A stretch of DNA of 13,737 nt. Origin: an uncultured Erysipelotrichaceae bacterium. GTDB lineage: Bacteria; Bacillota_I; Bacilli_A; RF39; UBA660. The DNA is taken from the NCBI GenBank assembly GCA_902796215.1, contig CADBNY010000090.1:1-13737 (forward strand), in the 5' to 3' direction. Numbering within the stretch: position 1 is the stretch's first letter; each line of letters begins with the position of its first letter. Below are positions 6,827 through 13,737 of this stretch, in pieces. The position numbers and the translations under genes were made by a program. Below the pieces are notes generated by a model, which worked only from the letters and a program-made list of their open reading frames with translations, did no database searches and had not been told where the DNA came from.

Positions 6827-9247
6827 CTAAAATTCGTTTATGTAATCTAAAAGTTTTAAAAACAAATTAATATGTTCTTTAGATAAACCATCTTTTTTCA
6901 ATTTCCGAAGAGCAATACGTTTTTTATTCATAGGTAGTTCTCCAAAAATAATATTTGCAATTTCTTCCTTTAAATATGTATTGATCTGCAAATCCATCAA
7001 AATACTATCTAAATCGTCATTAATTAATCGAACAGCATCAATTTCAATATCTTTTCCTTTACAATTAATTGTTAACTGTCCAATTGTTGGAACGTTTTTA
7101 ACCTCAACAATAAAATCGTTTCCTTCAATATAATTTTCTGAACTAAGTTTTTCAGAATTAAAATAAATTGTAACATTATCAGCTTGTTTTGTATTACGAA
7201 ATACCATCTTATAATTACGTCGCTCAGGAACAATACCACTCTTTCCATCAATAGAACGTATAATAACAGTATAATTATTTCGTAAATAGTTATAATCAAT
7301 AGAAGTTTTTAAATAATAACCTTGACGATACAAAGAAGTTATACCATCATCTTCATACAACGTATATGTGTTACTTGCCCCAGGAAATATTTGAATCTCT
7401 AAATCTGTAGGAATCCCTATATTATTATAATCACTTCTATTAGAAAATGGGATTATAGATCCAGAATGTGCAAAAACTGGATAATCTGATTCCTTAAAGA
7501 AAGAAACGTATTTTTTATTTCCTGGAAACTTTTTACCAGTAACCAAATCATACCATGTTCCATCCGGGACAAAAAAGCGATGAATAGTACGGTTCATTAT
7601 TGGATCTTTTTGATCTAAAATAGGACACACCAATAATTGAGAACCAAAATAATATTGATTCTTATATAAATCATCATCATAAACCCACATATAATTATAG
7701 TAAAAAGGTTGAATTAAAGGTGTTCCAGACCTTGTATAGTTATAAGCCTCCGTATACAAATATGGAATCAATCGATGGCGAAGTCTCAAATAATCAGCAG
7801 CTATATTCTCTGTTTTAGCATCCCATACCCAAGGTTCTTTTTTATAATATCTTCCTCTTGCACCATGAAAACGTAAAATAGGCCCAAAGGTACTAAGTTG
7901 AACATAACGAAGATATAATTCACCATCTTCAATTCCCCCATGATTACCACCAACATCATGACTCCACCAACTAACTCCAATATTTGCTGCATTCAAATAT
8001 TGAAATGGCAATTTTTTCAAGCATTGCCAACTAATTTCACTACTTCCACCATATAAAACTGAATACCTATGTGGAGCTATCACTGGTCCACGAGCCAATA
8101 TCAAAGGCCTTTTATTACTATTACGTCCAGAATCTAAATATAGATAATGATTAAGAGTCCATAATCTCAAAATATCATTACGACCATCAAAATCATTCCA
8201 AAAAAAGTCAACTCCTAAAGCTTCTAAAGGATGCAAAAAAAGTTTAAATAAAGCATCTAAAAGCTTAGGATTTAAAGGATCAAACTTAATGATAGCTGGT
8301 GCTTGAATTTGTAAAAGTCCTACTGCTTGAGAATAATATTGCTCATGTGGATAAATACCATTCATTGGATTAATGCAAAGACCAACACGAATTCCTCTAC
8401 GATGGAATTCATTAATCATTGATTGCGGATTAGGAAATAACTCTGGATTAAAAGTAAATCCAGTTTTTAAATCTTTAAAATCACCTACATTACGTAAATG
8501 CCAATCATGATCAAAAACCATAACAGAAAAAGGGATTTTCTTTTTTTCAAAATGTCGAATCAATTCTTTTGTACTTTGTTCATCATATTGAATATTACGA
8601 CTCCACCAATTTCCCAATGCAAAACGTGGTATTAAAGCCGGTGCTCCAGTAATCTTAAAATAATCAAAAAGGGCCTTTTTAAAGTCTTTGTCATACATAA
8701 AAACATACATATCTAAATAATTTGAGATAGGTTCTTCAAAAGTTCCATCTTCCATAATTATTTTACTAAATGAATCATCTATAGAAACAAATCCATCTAA
8801 AGAATATAAACCCTTCTGCATGTTTAAAGGAATATCAACGTCAACTCCCACCATATTTCCAAGCATATTTCTTACTTCTGGATGGCCAACATACCAATCT
8901 TTACTACGATCTCTTTCACGAGAAAGCAAAGTTATTTTTAGATTTTTCATAGGATCAACTTTAGACCCAACAAAAGGTTGTCCCTTAATATAATTTAAAG
9001 AAAAATACTTTGTCGTTATTTCTACTACATTTGCATCTTGACGAACAGAAAAATCAGGTAATCCCACATTTCTATTTTTTATTAACTGCGTAGGCCTATC
9101 ATTAAAGTTACCAGATGGAGAAAATTCAAGACGAACAACTCTTTCCGTAATAACAGAAAACCGATAATTTTCCCCTTGAACCACAACTTTTTTATCACTA
9201 GCAGCTCTAGAGTAATCAACTTCAAATTGTTTTCCAAGTGGATACAT
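6827..9247 (-). CDS. Glycoside hydrolase family 31 (alpha-glucosidase-like)
   Basis: This 806-residue enzyme has the GH31 architecture: an N-terminal beta-sandwich (about 15-190), a TIM barrel (about 205-510) and C-terminal beta domains (about 515-735). The catalytic nucleophile is the D in FFWNDFDG (D352) and the acid/base is the D in WWSHDVGGNHGG (D431); the LRFHGARG segment (458-465) is the usual substrate-pocket strand. GH31 enzymes are mostly retaining alpha-glucosidases or alpha-xylosidases; the exact sugar is not readable from these motifs. There is no signal peptide, so it should act in the cytoplasm on imported oligosaccharides. About 70 residues beyond the last beta domain form a charged helical tail. 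I chose ATG 9247, preceded by AAGGTG at 6 nt; an in-frame GTG three codons earlier falls inside that site. The downstream unknown gene is coupled to it. No transporter gene is adjacent. Confidence 0.93.
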   Translation of the reverse strand: MYPLGKQFEVDYSRAASDKKVVVQGENYRFSVITERVVRLEFSPSGNFNDRPTQLIKNRNVGLPDFSVRQDANVVEITTKYFSLNYIKGQPFVGSKVDPMKNLKITLLSRERDRSKDWYVGHPEVRNMLGNMVGVDVDIPLNMQKGLYSLDGFVSIDDSFSKIIMEDGTFEEPISNYLDMYVFMYDKDFKKALFDYFKITGAPALIPRFALGNWWSRNIQYDEQSTKELIRHFEKKKIPFSVMVFDHDWHLRNVGDFKDLKTGFTFNPELFPNPQSMINEFHRRGIRVGLCINPMNGIYPHEQYYSQAVGLLQIQAPAIIKFDPLNPKLLDALFKLFLHPLEALGVDFFWNDFDGRNDILRLWTLNHYLYLDSGRNSNKRPLILARGPVIAPHRYSVLYGGSSEISWQCLKKLPFQYLNAANIGVSWWSHDVGGNHGGIEDGELYLRYVQLSTFGPILRFHGARGRYYKKEPWVWDAKTENIAADYLRLRHRLIPYLYTEAYNYTRSGTPLIQPFYYNYMWVYDDDLYKNQYYFGSQLLVCPILDQKDPIMNRTIHRFFVPDGTWYDLVTGKKFPGNKKYVSFFKESDYPVFAHSGSIIPFSNRSDYNNIGIPTDLEIQIFPGASNTYTLYEDDGITSLYRQGYYLKTSIDYNYLRNNYTVIIRSIDGKSGIVPERRNYKMVFRNTKQADNVTIYFNSEKLSSENYIEGNDFIVEVKNVPTIGQLTINCKGKDIEIDAVRLINDDLDSILMDLQINTYLKEEIANIIFGELPMNKKRIALRKLKKDGLSKEHINLFLKLLDYINEF

Positions 9248-9338
9248 ACCAAACACCTTCTTATTATTCTAATAACATATTATCACATAAAAAACAAAAA
9301 TACTACGAAAAATATCGAAGAAAAAAAACTTTACTGTT

Positions 9339-9378
9339 AAAAAAATTAATTACATTCTACTACCTGTAATCAATTTTT
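9339..9378 (-). terminator. Strong intrinsic terminator of the VanY gene
   Basis: On the minus strand AAAAATTGATTACA pairs with TGTAATTAATTTTT, up to 14 bp with one G-U pair, around a 10-nt loop (9355-9364). The 3' end of the hairpin merges into a run of seven T (9345..9339). It lies 28 nt past the VanY stop codon and separates it from the GH31 gene. The remaining gap to the GH31 start (9248-9338) is AT-rich with no clear -35/-10 pair. Confidence 0.85.
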
Positions 9379-9406
9379 CACTATTATCTACAACAAAATA
9401 CTAAAA

Positions 9407-10534
9407 TTATTTATCTAAAAATATTGCCCAATATTCTTCCAATGTTAACTTATTATCATAAATATATTTTGCAGCCTTCTCCCCTACATAGCGATAATGC
9501 CAAGGTTCATTCCGAAAACCTGTAATATTTTCACCACTTTTAGAAAAACGATGAATAAAACCATATTCATAAGCATGTTCTAACATCCACTTATATTCTT
9601 TGCTGTTTAAAAATACTGAAACATTTTTACTTCCAATATCAAATGCAAGCCCCGTTTGATGTTCAGAATAACCTGGCTTTGCCACATACTTATCAACATA
9701 GCTTTGACCATAAGCTTTTAAGTAATCATTTACAACTGCTTCTTGATCTTGATAACTACGATATGCAGAATTAATAACAATTTGATATCCTTCTTCAAAA
9801 GCTTTTTGACTCATCTTTATATAAGCAGCAAGCGCTTCACTATTACACAAAAAGCCCTCCTCAGAAGCATATTTCTTATCAATCACAACCAAATCATCAG
9901 GTTCAAAATCAGAAGACAAATGGTGGTGCTTATTAACTAACATATCAAATGAAAATTTTTCTACTAAAGTACTATCATTGTAATCTTCTTTATCCAAATC
10001 CAAATTAACAAATAATACTGTGTCTTCTTCATCTTCTCCCGTTTCATCAGAATATGAAACATATCTATCATAATTATCAAGTTTAGCATAAGGAACACTA
10101 AAAAATTCTTCCAAATATTTTACTTTATCTCTTTCTGTAAATCTTTCAACTGCTTCATCATTCCCATGCGATAAAATAATATTAATATCACTATTACTAT
10201 ATCCTTTTTTCAAAAGCCGATTAATATGAAGAATGAGTCTTTTATGTGAAACATAATGAATTTTACGATAATTATCTAAATAATTTTCATCATAATATTT
10301 ACTTTCAAAAGCTGCATTTAAAGTCTCATTTTTACCAACAGACAAAATATAATCTTTTTTAAAAGAAAACAAAATATTTTTACTTGCTTCCTTACTATAC
10401 TCCAAACTAGTAAGATCATGAATTTGTTTACAATAAAATAGAAAAAAGCCTAAGGAAAGACAAATAAAGAAACAAAATATCTTTAAAAATATAGAAAATT
10501 TGGGTTTAATTTTAATTTTGCTTACTTTCTTCAA
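9407..10534 (-). CDS. Membrane-anchored D-alanyl-D-alanine carboxypeptidase (VanY, M15B)
   Basis: This 375-residue protein has a basic N-terminus, one hydrophobic anchor (about 13-35, no cleavage or lipobox site), an extracytoplasmic region unlike the core family (about 40-220), and a C-terminal peptidase domain. The domain shows the M15B motifs SAYRS (R259), PGYSEHQTGLAFDI (zinc ligands H292 and D299) and EPWHYRYVG (catalytic E343, ligand H346). Enzymes of this family remove the terminal D-Ala from peptidoglycan stem peptides. The central part has a very acidic stretch, SDETGEDEEDT, near residue 165. The start is TTG at 10534, with AGGTGATAGGA just upstream; no ATG start fits. The gene is transcribed divergently from the radical SAM gene and ends in a strong terminator, so it is monocistronic. 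No van resistance genes are near, so ordinary wall remodelling is more likely than glycopeptide resistance. Confidence 0.9.
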   Translation of the reverse strand: MKKVSKIKIKPKFSIFLKIFCFFICLSLGFFLFYCKQIHDLTSLEYSKEASKNILFSFKKDYILSVGKNETLNAAFESKYYDENYLDNYRKIHYVSHKRLILHINRLLKKGYSNSDINIILSHGNDEAVERFTERDKVKYLEEFFSVPYAKLDNYDRYVSYSDETGEDEEDTVLFVNLDLDKEDYNDSTLVEKFSFDMLVNKHHHLSSDFEPDDLVVIDKKYASEEGFLCNSEALAAYIKMSQKAFEEGYQIVINSAYRSYQDQEAVVNDYLKAYGQSYVDKYVAKPGYSEHQTGLAFDIGSKNVSVFLNSKEYKWMLEHAYEYGFIHRFSKSGENITGFRNEPWHYRYVGEKAAKYIYDNKLTLEEYWAIFLDK

Positions 10535-10573
10535 ATCCTATCACCTAACTTAACATAATAATAACACAAAATA

Positions 10574-10602
10574 TTGAAAAAAACTAGATAGTCTGCTACA
10601 AT
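10574..10602 (+). promoter_or_regulatory. Promoter of the radical SAM gene cluster
   Basis: TTGAAA at 10574-10579 and TACAAT at 10597-10602 are separated by 17 nt. The predicted start is near 10609, about 30 nt before the ATG at 10641. It lies in the 106-nt divergent region shared with the VanY gene, for which no convincing promoter was seen on the other strand. Confidence 0.7.
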
Positions 10603-10640
10603 GAATACGTTTTAAAATGACATTATATAAAGAGGTTTTT

Positions 10641-11582
10641 ATGAATAAATTTAAATACTCAAACAACAATAAACGTTATCACACTTTAGATTATTTTTAC
10701 AAAAAAAATTTTGGTAAAAAAATTTTTAAAGTGAGTTTAAATGCTGGTTTTTCATGTCCAAACATAGATGGAACTGTAGGATATGGAGGTTGTATCTATT
10801 GTTCAAAATTAGGAAGTGGAGAATTTGCTGGAAATAAAAAAGACCCCATAGAAAAACAATTTATAGAAATAAGAGACAAAATGTTAAAAAAATGGCCAGA
10901 CGCTAAATATATTGGCTACTTTCAAGCACGAACAAACACTTATGCGCCTGTGGAAAAATTAAAAAGCATTTATGAACCCATTTTAAAAATAGAAAATGTT
11001 ATTGGATTAAACATTGCAACTAGACCAGATTCAATTTCTAAAGAATGCCTAGACTATTTAGAAGAATTAAGCAAAAAGACTTACCTAACAATAGAACTAG
11101 GATTACAAACAACAAATCCCAAAACTGCTAAAATTATTAATAGATGCCACTCTCTAGAATGTTTTGATAATATGGTAAAAAAATTAAGAGAAAGAAACAT
11201 TAATGTTGTTGTTCATATTATAAATGGACTCCCTCATGAAACAAAAGATGACATGTTAAATACAATCAAGCATATAAATAAATTAGATATACAAGGCATA
11301 AAAATACATATGCTAAGTATTATAAAAAACACACCACTAGAAAAAATGTATTACAAAGAAAATTTTCACATACTATCAAAAGAAGAATATATTGACATTG
11401 TAATAAATCAATTAGAATTACTAAGACCAGAAATAGTAATACATAGAATTACTGGAGATCCCAAAATTGATGAATTAATAGAACCAAATTGGTTAACAAA
11501 AAAATTTTGTGTATTAAATGATATTGATAAAGAAATGGTTAGAAGAGACACCTATCAAGGAGCAAAATGTACGAATATTTAA
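10641..11582 (+). CDS. ytqA: Radical SAM protein, TIGR01212 (YtqA/YhcC) family
   Basis: This 313-residue cytoplasmic protein binds a [4Fe-4S] cluster through C39, C51 and C54. The C-x11-C-x2-C spacing differs from the usual CxxxCxxC but is the pattern of the TIGR01212 family. Other family signs are the N-terminal RYHTLDYFYKKNFGKKIFK, the NAGFSCPNIDGT entry to the cluster loop, YFQARTNTYAP, IATRPDSI and IELGLQTTNPKT. The length of about 310 fits. The precise reaction of the family is not settled to my knowledge; a role in RNA modification has been suggested. I chose ATG 10641, which has AGAGG 5 nt upstream, over an ATG eight codons earlier that lacks a site. It is the first gene of a plus-strand group and overlaps the DUF1294 gene by 16 nt. 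Confidence 0.9.
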   Translation: MNKFKYSNNNKRYHTLDYFYKKNFGKKIFKVSLNAGFSCPNIDGTVGYGGCIYCSKLGSGEFAGNKKDPIEKQFIEIRDKMLKKWPDAKYIGYFQARTNTYAPVEKLKSIYEPILKIENVIGLNIATRPDSISKECLDYLEELSKKTYLTIELGLQTTNPKTAKIINRCHSLECFDNMVKKLRERNINVVVHIINGLPHETKDDMLNTIKHINKLDIQGIKIHMLSIIKNTPLEKMYYKENFHILSKEEYIDIVINQLELLRPEIVIHRITGDPKIDELIEPNWLTKKFCVLNDIDKEMVRRDTYQGAKCTNI

Positions 11583-11812
11583 TTATAATCAACGCATTAT
11601 GTTTTCTATTATTTGGATATGATAAAAAACAAGCAATAAAAAAACAAGGTCGAATTCCTGAAATAACACTTATAATATTATCATTTATGGGTGGTAGTAT
11701 TGGCTCATTACTTGGAATGCAACTATTTCATCACAAAACAAAAAAAATTAAATTTATAATACTAATCCCATTAAGTATAATATTTACTTTATTAATTATT
11801 TTTTTGCATTGA
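11567..11812 (+). CDS. DUF1294 small membrane protein
   Basis: This 81-residue protein has the DUF1294 pattern: a first helix, then YDKKQAIKKQGRIPE, a GGSIGSLLGM glycine-rich helix, FHHKTKK, and a last hydrophobic helix (about 61-79). There are three hydrophobic segments in all. The function of the family is unknown. The ATG lies inside the end of the radical SAM gene, with AAGGAG 4 nt upstream, so the two are co-translated. The stop TGA at 11810-11812 forms part of the -35 box of the downstream MerR promoter, so the 3' end of this gene is under double constraint. Confidence 0.88.
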   Translation: MYEYLIIINALCFLLFGYDKKQAIKKQGRIPEITLIILSFMGGSIGSLLGMQLFHHKTKKIKFIILIPLSIIFTLLIIFLH

Positions 11813-11839
11813 CTCTCCCCTTAAGGGAAGTGATATTCT
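11809..11839 (+). promoter_or_regulatory. MerR-type promoter/operator, 19-bp spacer
   Basis: TTGACT (11809-11814) and TATTCT (11834-11839) are 19 nt apart. This is the long spacer typical of MerR-regulated promoters, where the regulator must twist the DNA to align both boxes. The spacer contains a perfect palindrome, CCCTTAAGGG (11818-11827), inside a longer imperfect one. The start should fall near 11846, just before the AAAGGAG of the MerR gene. The operator sits directly upstream of the regulator, so autoregulation is the natural reading. Confidence 0.85.
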
Positions 11840-11860
11840 CATATTGAAAGGAGAAATTGT

Positions 11861-12994
11861 ATGTATAAAATCGGAGATTTTTCAATTTTAAGTAATGTAA
11901 CAATTAAAACATTAAGGTATTATGACACTATCGATCTATTCAAACCAAAAATAATAGATAAGTTTACAGGATATAGATATTATAGTGATGAACAACTAGA
12001 AGATTTTTCGTTAATACTTAAATATAAAGATTTAGGTTTTTCACTAGAAGAAATTAAAAAATTAATTAATAATAATGATAAAAACAAGGAAATAAAAAAT
12101 AAAATTGATAATCTTACATTAGAAATAATTGAAAATGAAAGAAAAATACAATGTTTAAGTAATATGTTAAAAAAAGATAATACAAATATAAGGGTAGAAT
12201 ACAAACCATACAAAGAGCCAACAATAATAGGTAAAAAATACACAATAAAAAATAGAAATGAAATAGAAAAAAAGCAACAAGAGATAAAACAAGAATTAGA
12301 AAAATTAAACATTTCATATGGACAAAAAATATTTTGCAATTTTGAATTAGGATATGAAGAAGAGAATATCGATTGTTTAATTGGATATACCACATCAGAA
12401 GATTTAACAAAATTAGATTTGCAAGATTTCATTTATTTAGGTAGTTCACCATGGCATTATAAAATCATAGGAGAAGGTAAAATTTCAGAATTAAATAATA
12501 TATACAAGAATATTATATTATATGCAAATAATAACAATATTCAAATTAGAGATTTTTATACTGAAAGATATAACAAAGAAACAGTGGAAATTTATGCAGA
12601 AGCATTTGATTTAAATGAAAAAAATGAAGAATATGAAAAGCATCTAAACAATTATCATTTTACAAATGAATTAGATAATAATTTAGTTGGTTCTTATCAA
12701 ATAAGAGAAATTCTTCCATCAATGAAATATATGGCTAATCCCAAAAAACAAAAAAGTTCTTTAGATACAAACTTTAAAGAATTAATATTAAATTCCGATG
12801 GAACAACAAATTATCCATATATTCACTGGAATAAAAAAGAACTAATAATGGAATTTGACAATAAAAAGATACCATTACCTATTTATAAAAGAACGTATAA
12901 TAATGAAACATACATAACAATATTAATGAATGAATCATACACATTTTATGAATCACAAAGGCCAATAGAATATTTATATAAAAAAATTAAATAG
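11861..12994 (+). CDS. MerR-family regulator with effector-binding and extra C-terminal domain
   Basis: This regulator of 377 residues is long for MerR. Residues 1-70 form the winged helix-turn-helix (YKIGDFSILSNVTIKTLRYYD, then GYRYYSDEQLEDF and LGFSLEEIKKL). A helical linker spans about 75-105. A GyrI/BmrR-type effector-binding domain follows (about 110-247), ending in FYTERYNKETVEIYAEAF. After it comes an extra module of about 115 residues (about 262-377) with a predicted beta-rich pattern: KELILNSDGTTNYPYIHW, IMEFDNKK, NETYITILM, and a final EYLYKKIK. I associate similar C-terminal modules with other Bacillota MerR proteins, possibly lipocalin-like, but this is from memory. AAAGGAG lies 7 nt upstream of the ATG. 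The promoter just before it is the likely target. No transporter or enzyme gene follows on this strand, so the regulon and ligand are unknown. Confidence 0.88.
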   Translation: MYKIGDFSILSNVTIKTLRYYDTIDLFKPKIIDKFTGYRYYSDEQLEDFSLILKYKDLGFSLEEIKKLINNNDKNKEIKNKIDNLTLEIIENERKIQCLSNMLKKDNTNIRVEYKPYKEPTIIGKKYTIKNRNEIEKKQQEIKQELEKLNISYGQKIFCNFELGYEEENIDCLIGYTTSEDLTKLDLQDFIYLGSSPWHYKIIGEGKISELNNIYKNIILYANNNNIQIRDFYTERYNKETVEIYAEAFDLNEKNEEYEKHLNNYHFTNELDNNLVGSYQIREILPSMKYMANPKKQKSSLDTNFKELILNSDGTTNYPYIHWNKKELIMEFDNKKIPLPIYKRTYNNETYITILMNESYTFYESQRPIEYLYKKIK

Positions 12995-12996
12995 AA

Positions 12997-13025
12997 AAAA
13001 GCTATTACGAAATGTAATAGCTTTT
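12997..13025. terminator. Bidirectional terminator between convergent genes
   Basis: A 12-bp perfect stem, AAAAGCTATTAC / GTAATAGCTTTT, surrounds the loop GAAAT (13009-13013). It begins 2 nt after the MerR stop codon and ends 1 nt before the stop of the SPFH gene on the other strand. Both strands end the hairpin in a T tract, so it should stop transcription in both directions. Confidence 0.9.
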
Positions 13026-13026
13026 A

Positions 13027-13737
13027 TTATTTGTCATTACCAATTGTTTCTTTTATAACAGAACCAGCTGTTACCAATCCTTGCAAATCGCTAGGAACAA
13101 TAATCTTAGTTGCAGTACCATTAGCAACATCTACCATTGCCTCATAGCTTTTTAATTTTAATACAGCTTCATCCATTTTTGCTTCTTTTAAAAGTTTTAA
13201 ACCTTGAGCAGTAGCTTCTTGAATTTTAATAATTGCTTCAGCTTCTCCTTCAGCAGCCTTTATTTTAGCTGCCTTTTCAGCATCAGCCCTTAAAATGACA
13301 CTTTCCTTTTCACCTTCAGCAATTAAGATAGCAGCTTTCTTTTCACCTTCAGCTTTCAAAATGGCTTCACGTCTTTCGCGCTCTGCTCTCATTTGTTTTT
13401 CCATAGATTCTTGAATATCTCTAGGTGGTAAAATATTTTTTACTTCAACACGATTAACCTTTACTCCCCAAGGATCAGTAGCTTCATCCAAAATACTTCT
13501 CATCTTTGTATTAATAACATCACGTGAAGTAAGAGTTTCATCTAACTCCAACTCACCAATAATATTACGAAGTGTTGTAGCAGTTAAGTTTTCAATTGCA
13601 TTAATTGGATTTTCAACCCCATAAGAGTATAATTTTGGATCCGTTATTTGAAAATAAACAACTGTATCTATTTGCATTGTAACATTATCTTTTGTAATAA
13701 CTGGTTGTGGAGCAAAATCTTTAACAATTTCTTTTAA
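13027..13737 (-). CDS. SPFH/stomatin-family protein (QmcA-like), 5' end cut by window
   Basis: The visible 236 residues are the C-terminal part of a band-7/SPFH protein; the reading frame continues through the right edge, so the start codon and N-terminal membrane anchor are missing. The visible part starts LKEIVKDFAPQPVITKDNVT and continues TMQIDTVVYFQITDP, ENPINAIENLTATTLRNIIGELELDETLTSRD, DPWGVKVNRVEVKNILPP, then an E/K/A-rich coiled coil (RAERERREAILKAEGEKKAA, residues about 117-180 of the visible part). This layout is that of bacterial stomatin/paraslipin proteins such as QmcA, which form membrane-bound oligomers and often associate with proteases or NfeD-type partners. The end of the gene is intact. 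I cannot see whether an NfeD gene lies upstream. Confidence 0.93.
   Translation of the reverse strand, partial: LKEIVKDFAPQPVITKDNVTMQIDTVVYFQITDPKLYSYGVENPINAIENLTATTLRNIIGELELDETLTSRDVINTKMRSILDEATDPWGVKVNRVEVKNILPPRDIQESMEKQMRAERERREAILKAEGEKKAAILIAEGEKESVILRADAEKAAKIKAAEGEAEAIIKIQEATAQGLKLLKEAKMDEAVLKLKSYEAMVDVANGTATKIIVPSDLQGLVTAGSVIKETIGNDK

Noticed and set aside
9743..9940. Plus-strand open frame inside the VanY gene
   Set aside because: It is antisense to a region that encodes a well-supported peptidase, with no ribosome binding site or recognisable product.
9407..10534. Glycopeptide resistance locus
   Set aside because: The gene is of the VanY type, but no vanH/A/X, vanS/R or ligase gene lies nearby. 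Such carboxypeptidases are common in ordinary wall metabolism.
10617..10640. Start of the radical SAM gene at the earlier ATG
   Set aside because: The ATG at 10641 has AGAGG 5 nt upstream, while the earlier one has no ribosome binding site and lies only about 8 nt after the predicted transcription start.
11980..12432. Long minus-strand open frames inside the MerR gene
   Set aside because: They are antisense to a convincing MerR protein, have low-complexity Phe/Leu/Ser-rich translations typical of AT-rich antisense frames, and lack good start sites.

Overview
The window is very AT-rich (by eye about 70% A+T) and reads as chromosomal DNA of a low-GC Bacillota. The signs are Gram-positive style Shine-Dalgarno sites, a T-box leader, a Cse60-type sporulation-associated small protein, a YtgP/SpoVB-like lipid flippase and a VanY-type carboxypeptidase. 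UGA is used as a stop (the DUF1294 gene), which argues against a Mycoplasma-type code. A gut Bacilli/Erysipelotrichia-like lineage is my best guess, from overall feel rather than a decisive marker.

Left part, minus strand (about 1-3060). Read in the direction of transcription, a Fic-domain protein with its own strong promoter is followed by a 58-residue Cse60-like protein, a 10-bp stem terminator, and then a MurJ/SpoVB-type lipid flippase that ends near the left edge.

Centre, minus strand (3021-6056). A promoter leads into a complete T-box leader whose probable specifier codon is CUU (Leu). The first gene after it is a 118-residue membrane protein of unknown function. Its 3' end overlaps leuS (leucyl-tRNA synthetase) by 11 nt. 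leuS ends inside a terminator hairpin. This looks like a leucine-starvation-induced operon in which an uncharacterised membrane protein is read before the synthetase.

Centre-right, minus strand (6072-10534). A membrane-anchored VanY/M15B DD-carboxypeptidase (TTG start) ends in a strong terminator. A family GH31 alpha-glycosidase follows, and a 247-residue protein that I do not recognise is translationally coupled to it.

Right part (10574-13737). A plus-strand group starts from a clear promoter: a TIGR01212 (YtqA/YhcC-type) radical SAM protein overlapping a DUF1294 membrane protein. The DUF1294 stop codon lies inside the -35 box of a MerR-type promoter with a 19-bp spacer and a central palindrome. 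This promoter drives a long MerR-family regulator with an effector-binding domain and an extra C-terminal domain. A bidirectional terminator separates it from a convergent SPFH/stomatin-family gene that runs off the right edge.

No mobile element, CRISPR array, tRNA or rRNA gene was seen, and no stretch over 300 bases lacks a gene or leader. The most interesting items are the unknown membrane protein under T-box control, the unknown partner of the GH31 enzyme, the altered editing motif of LeuRS, and the MerR regulator with its tightly packed operator.
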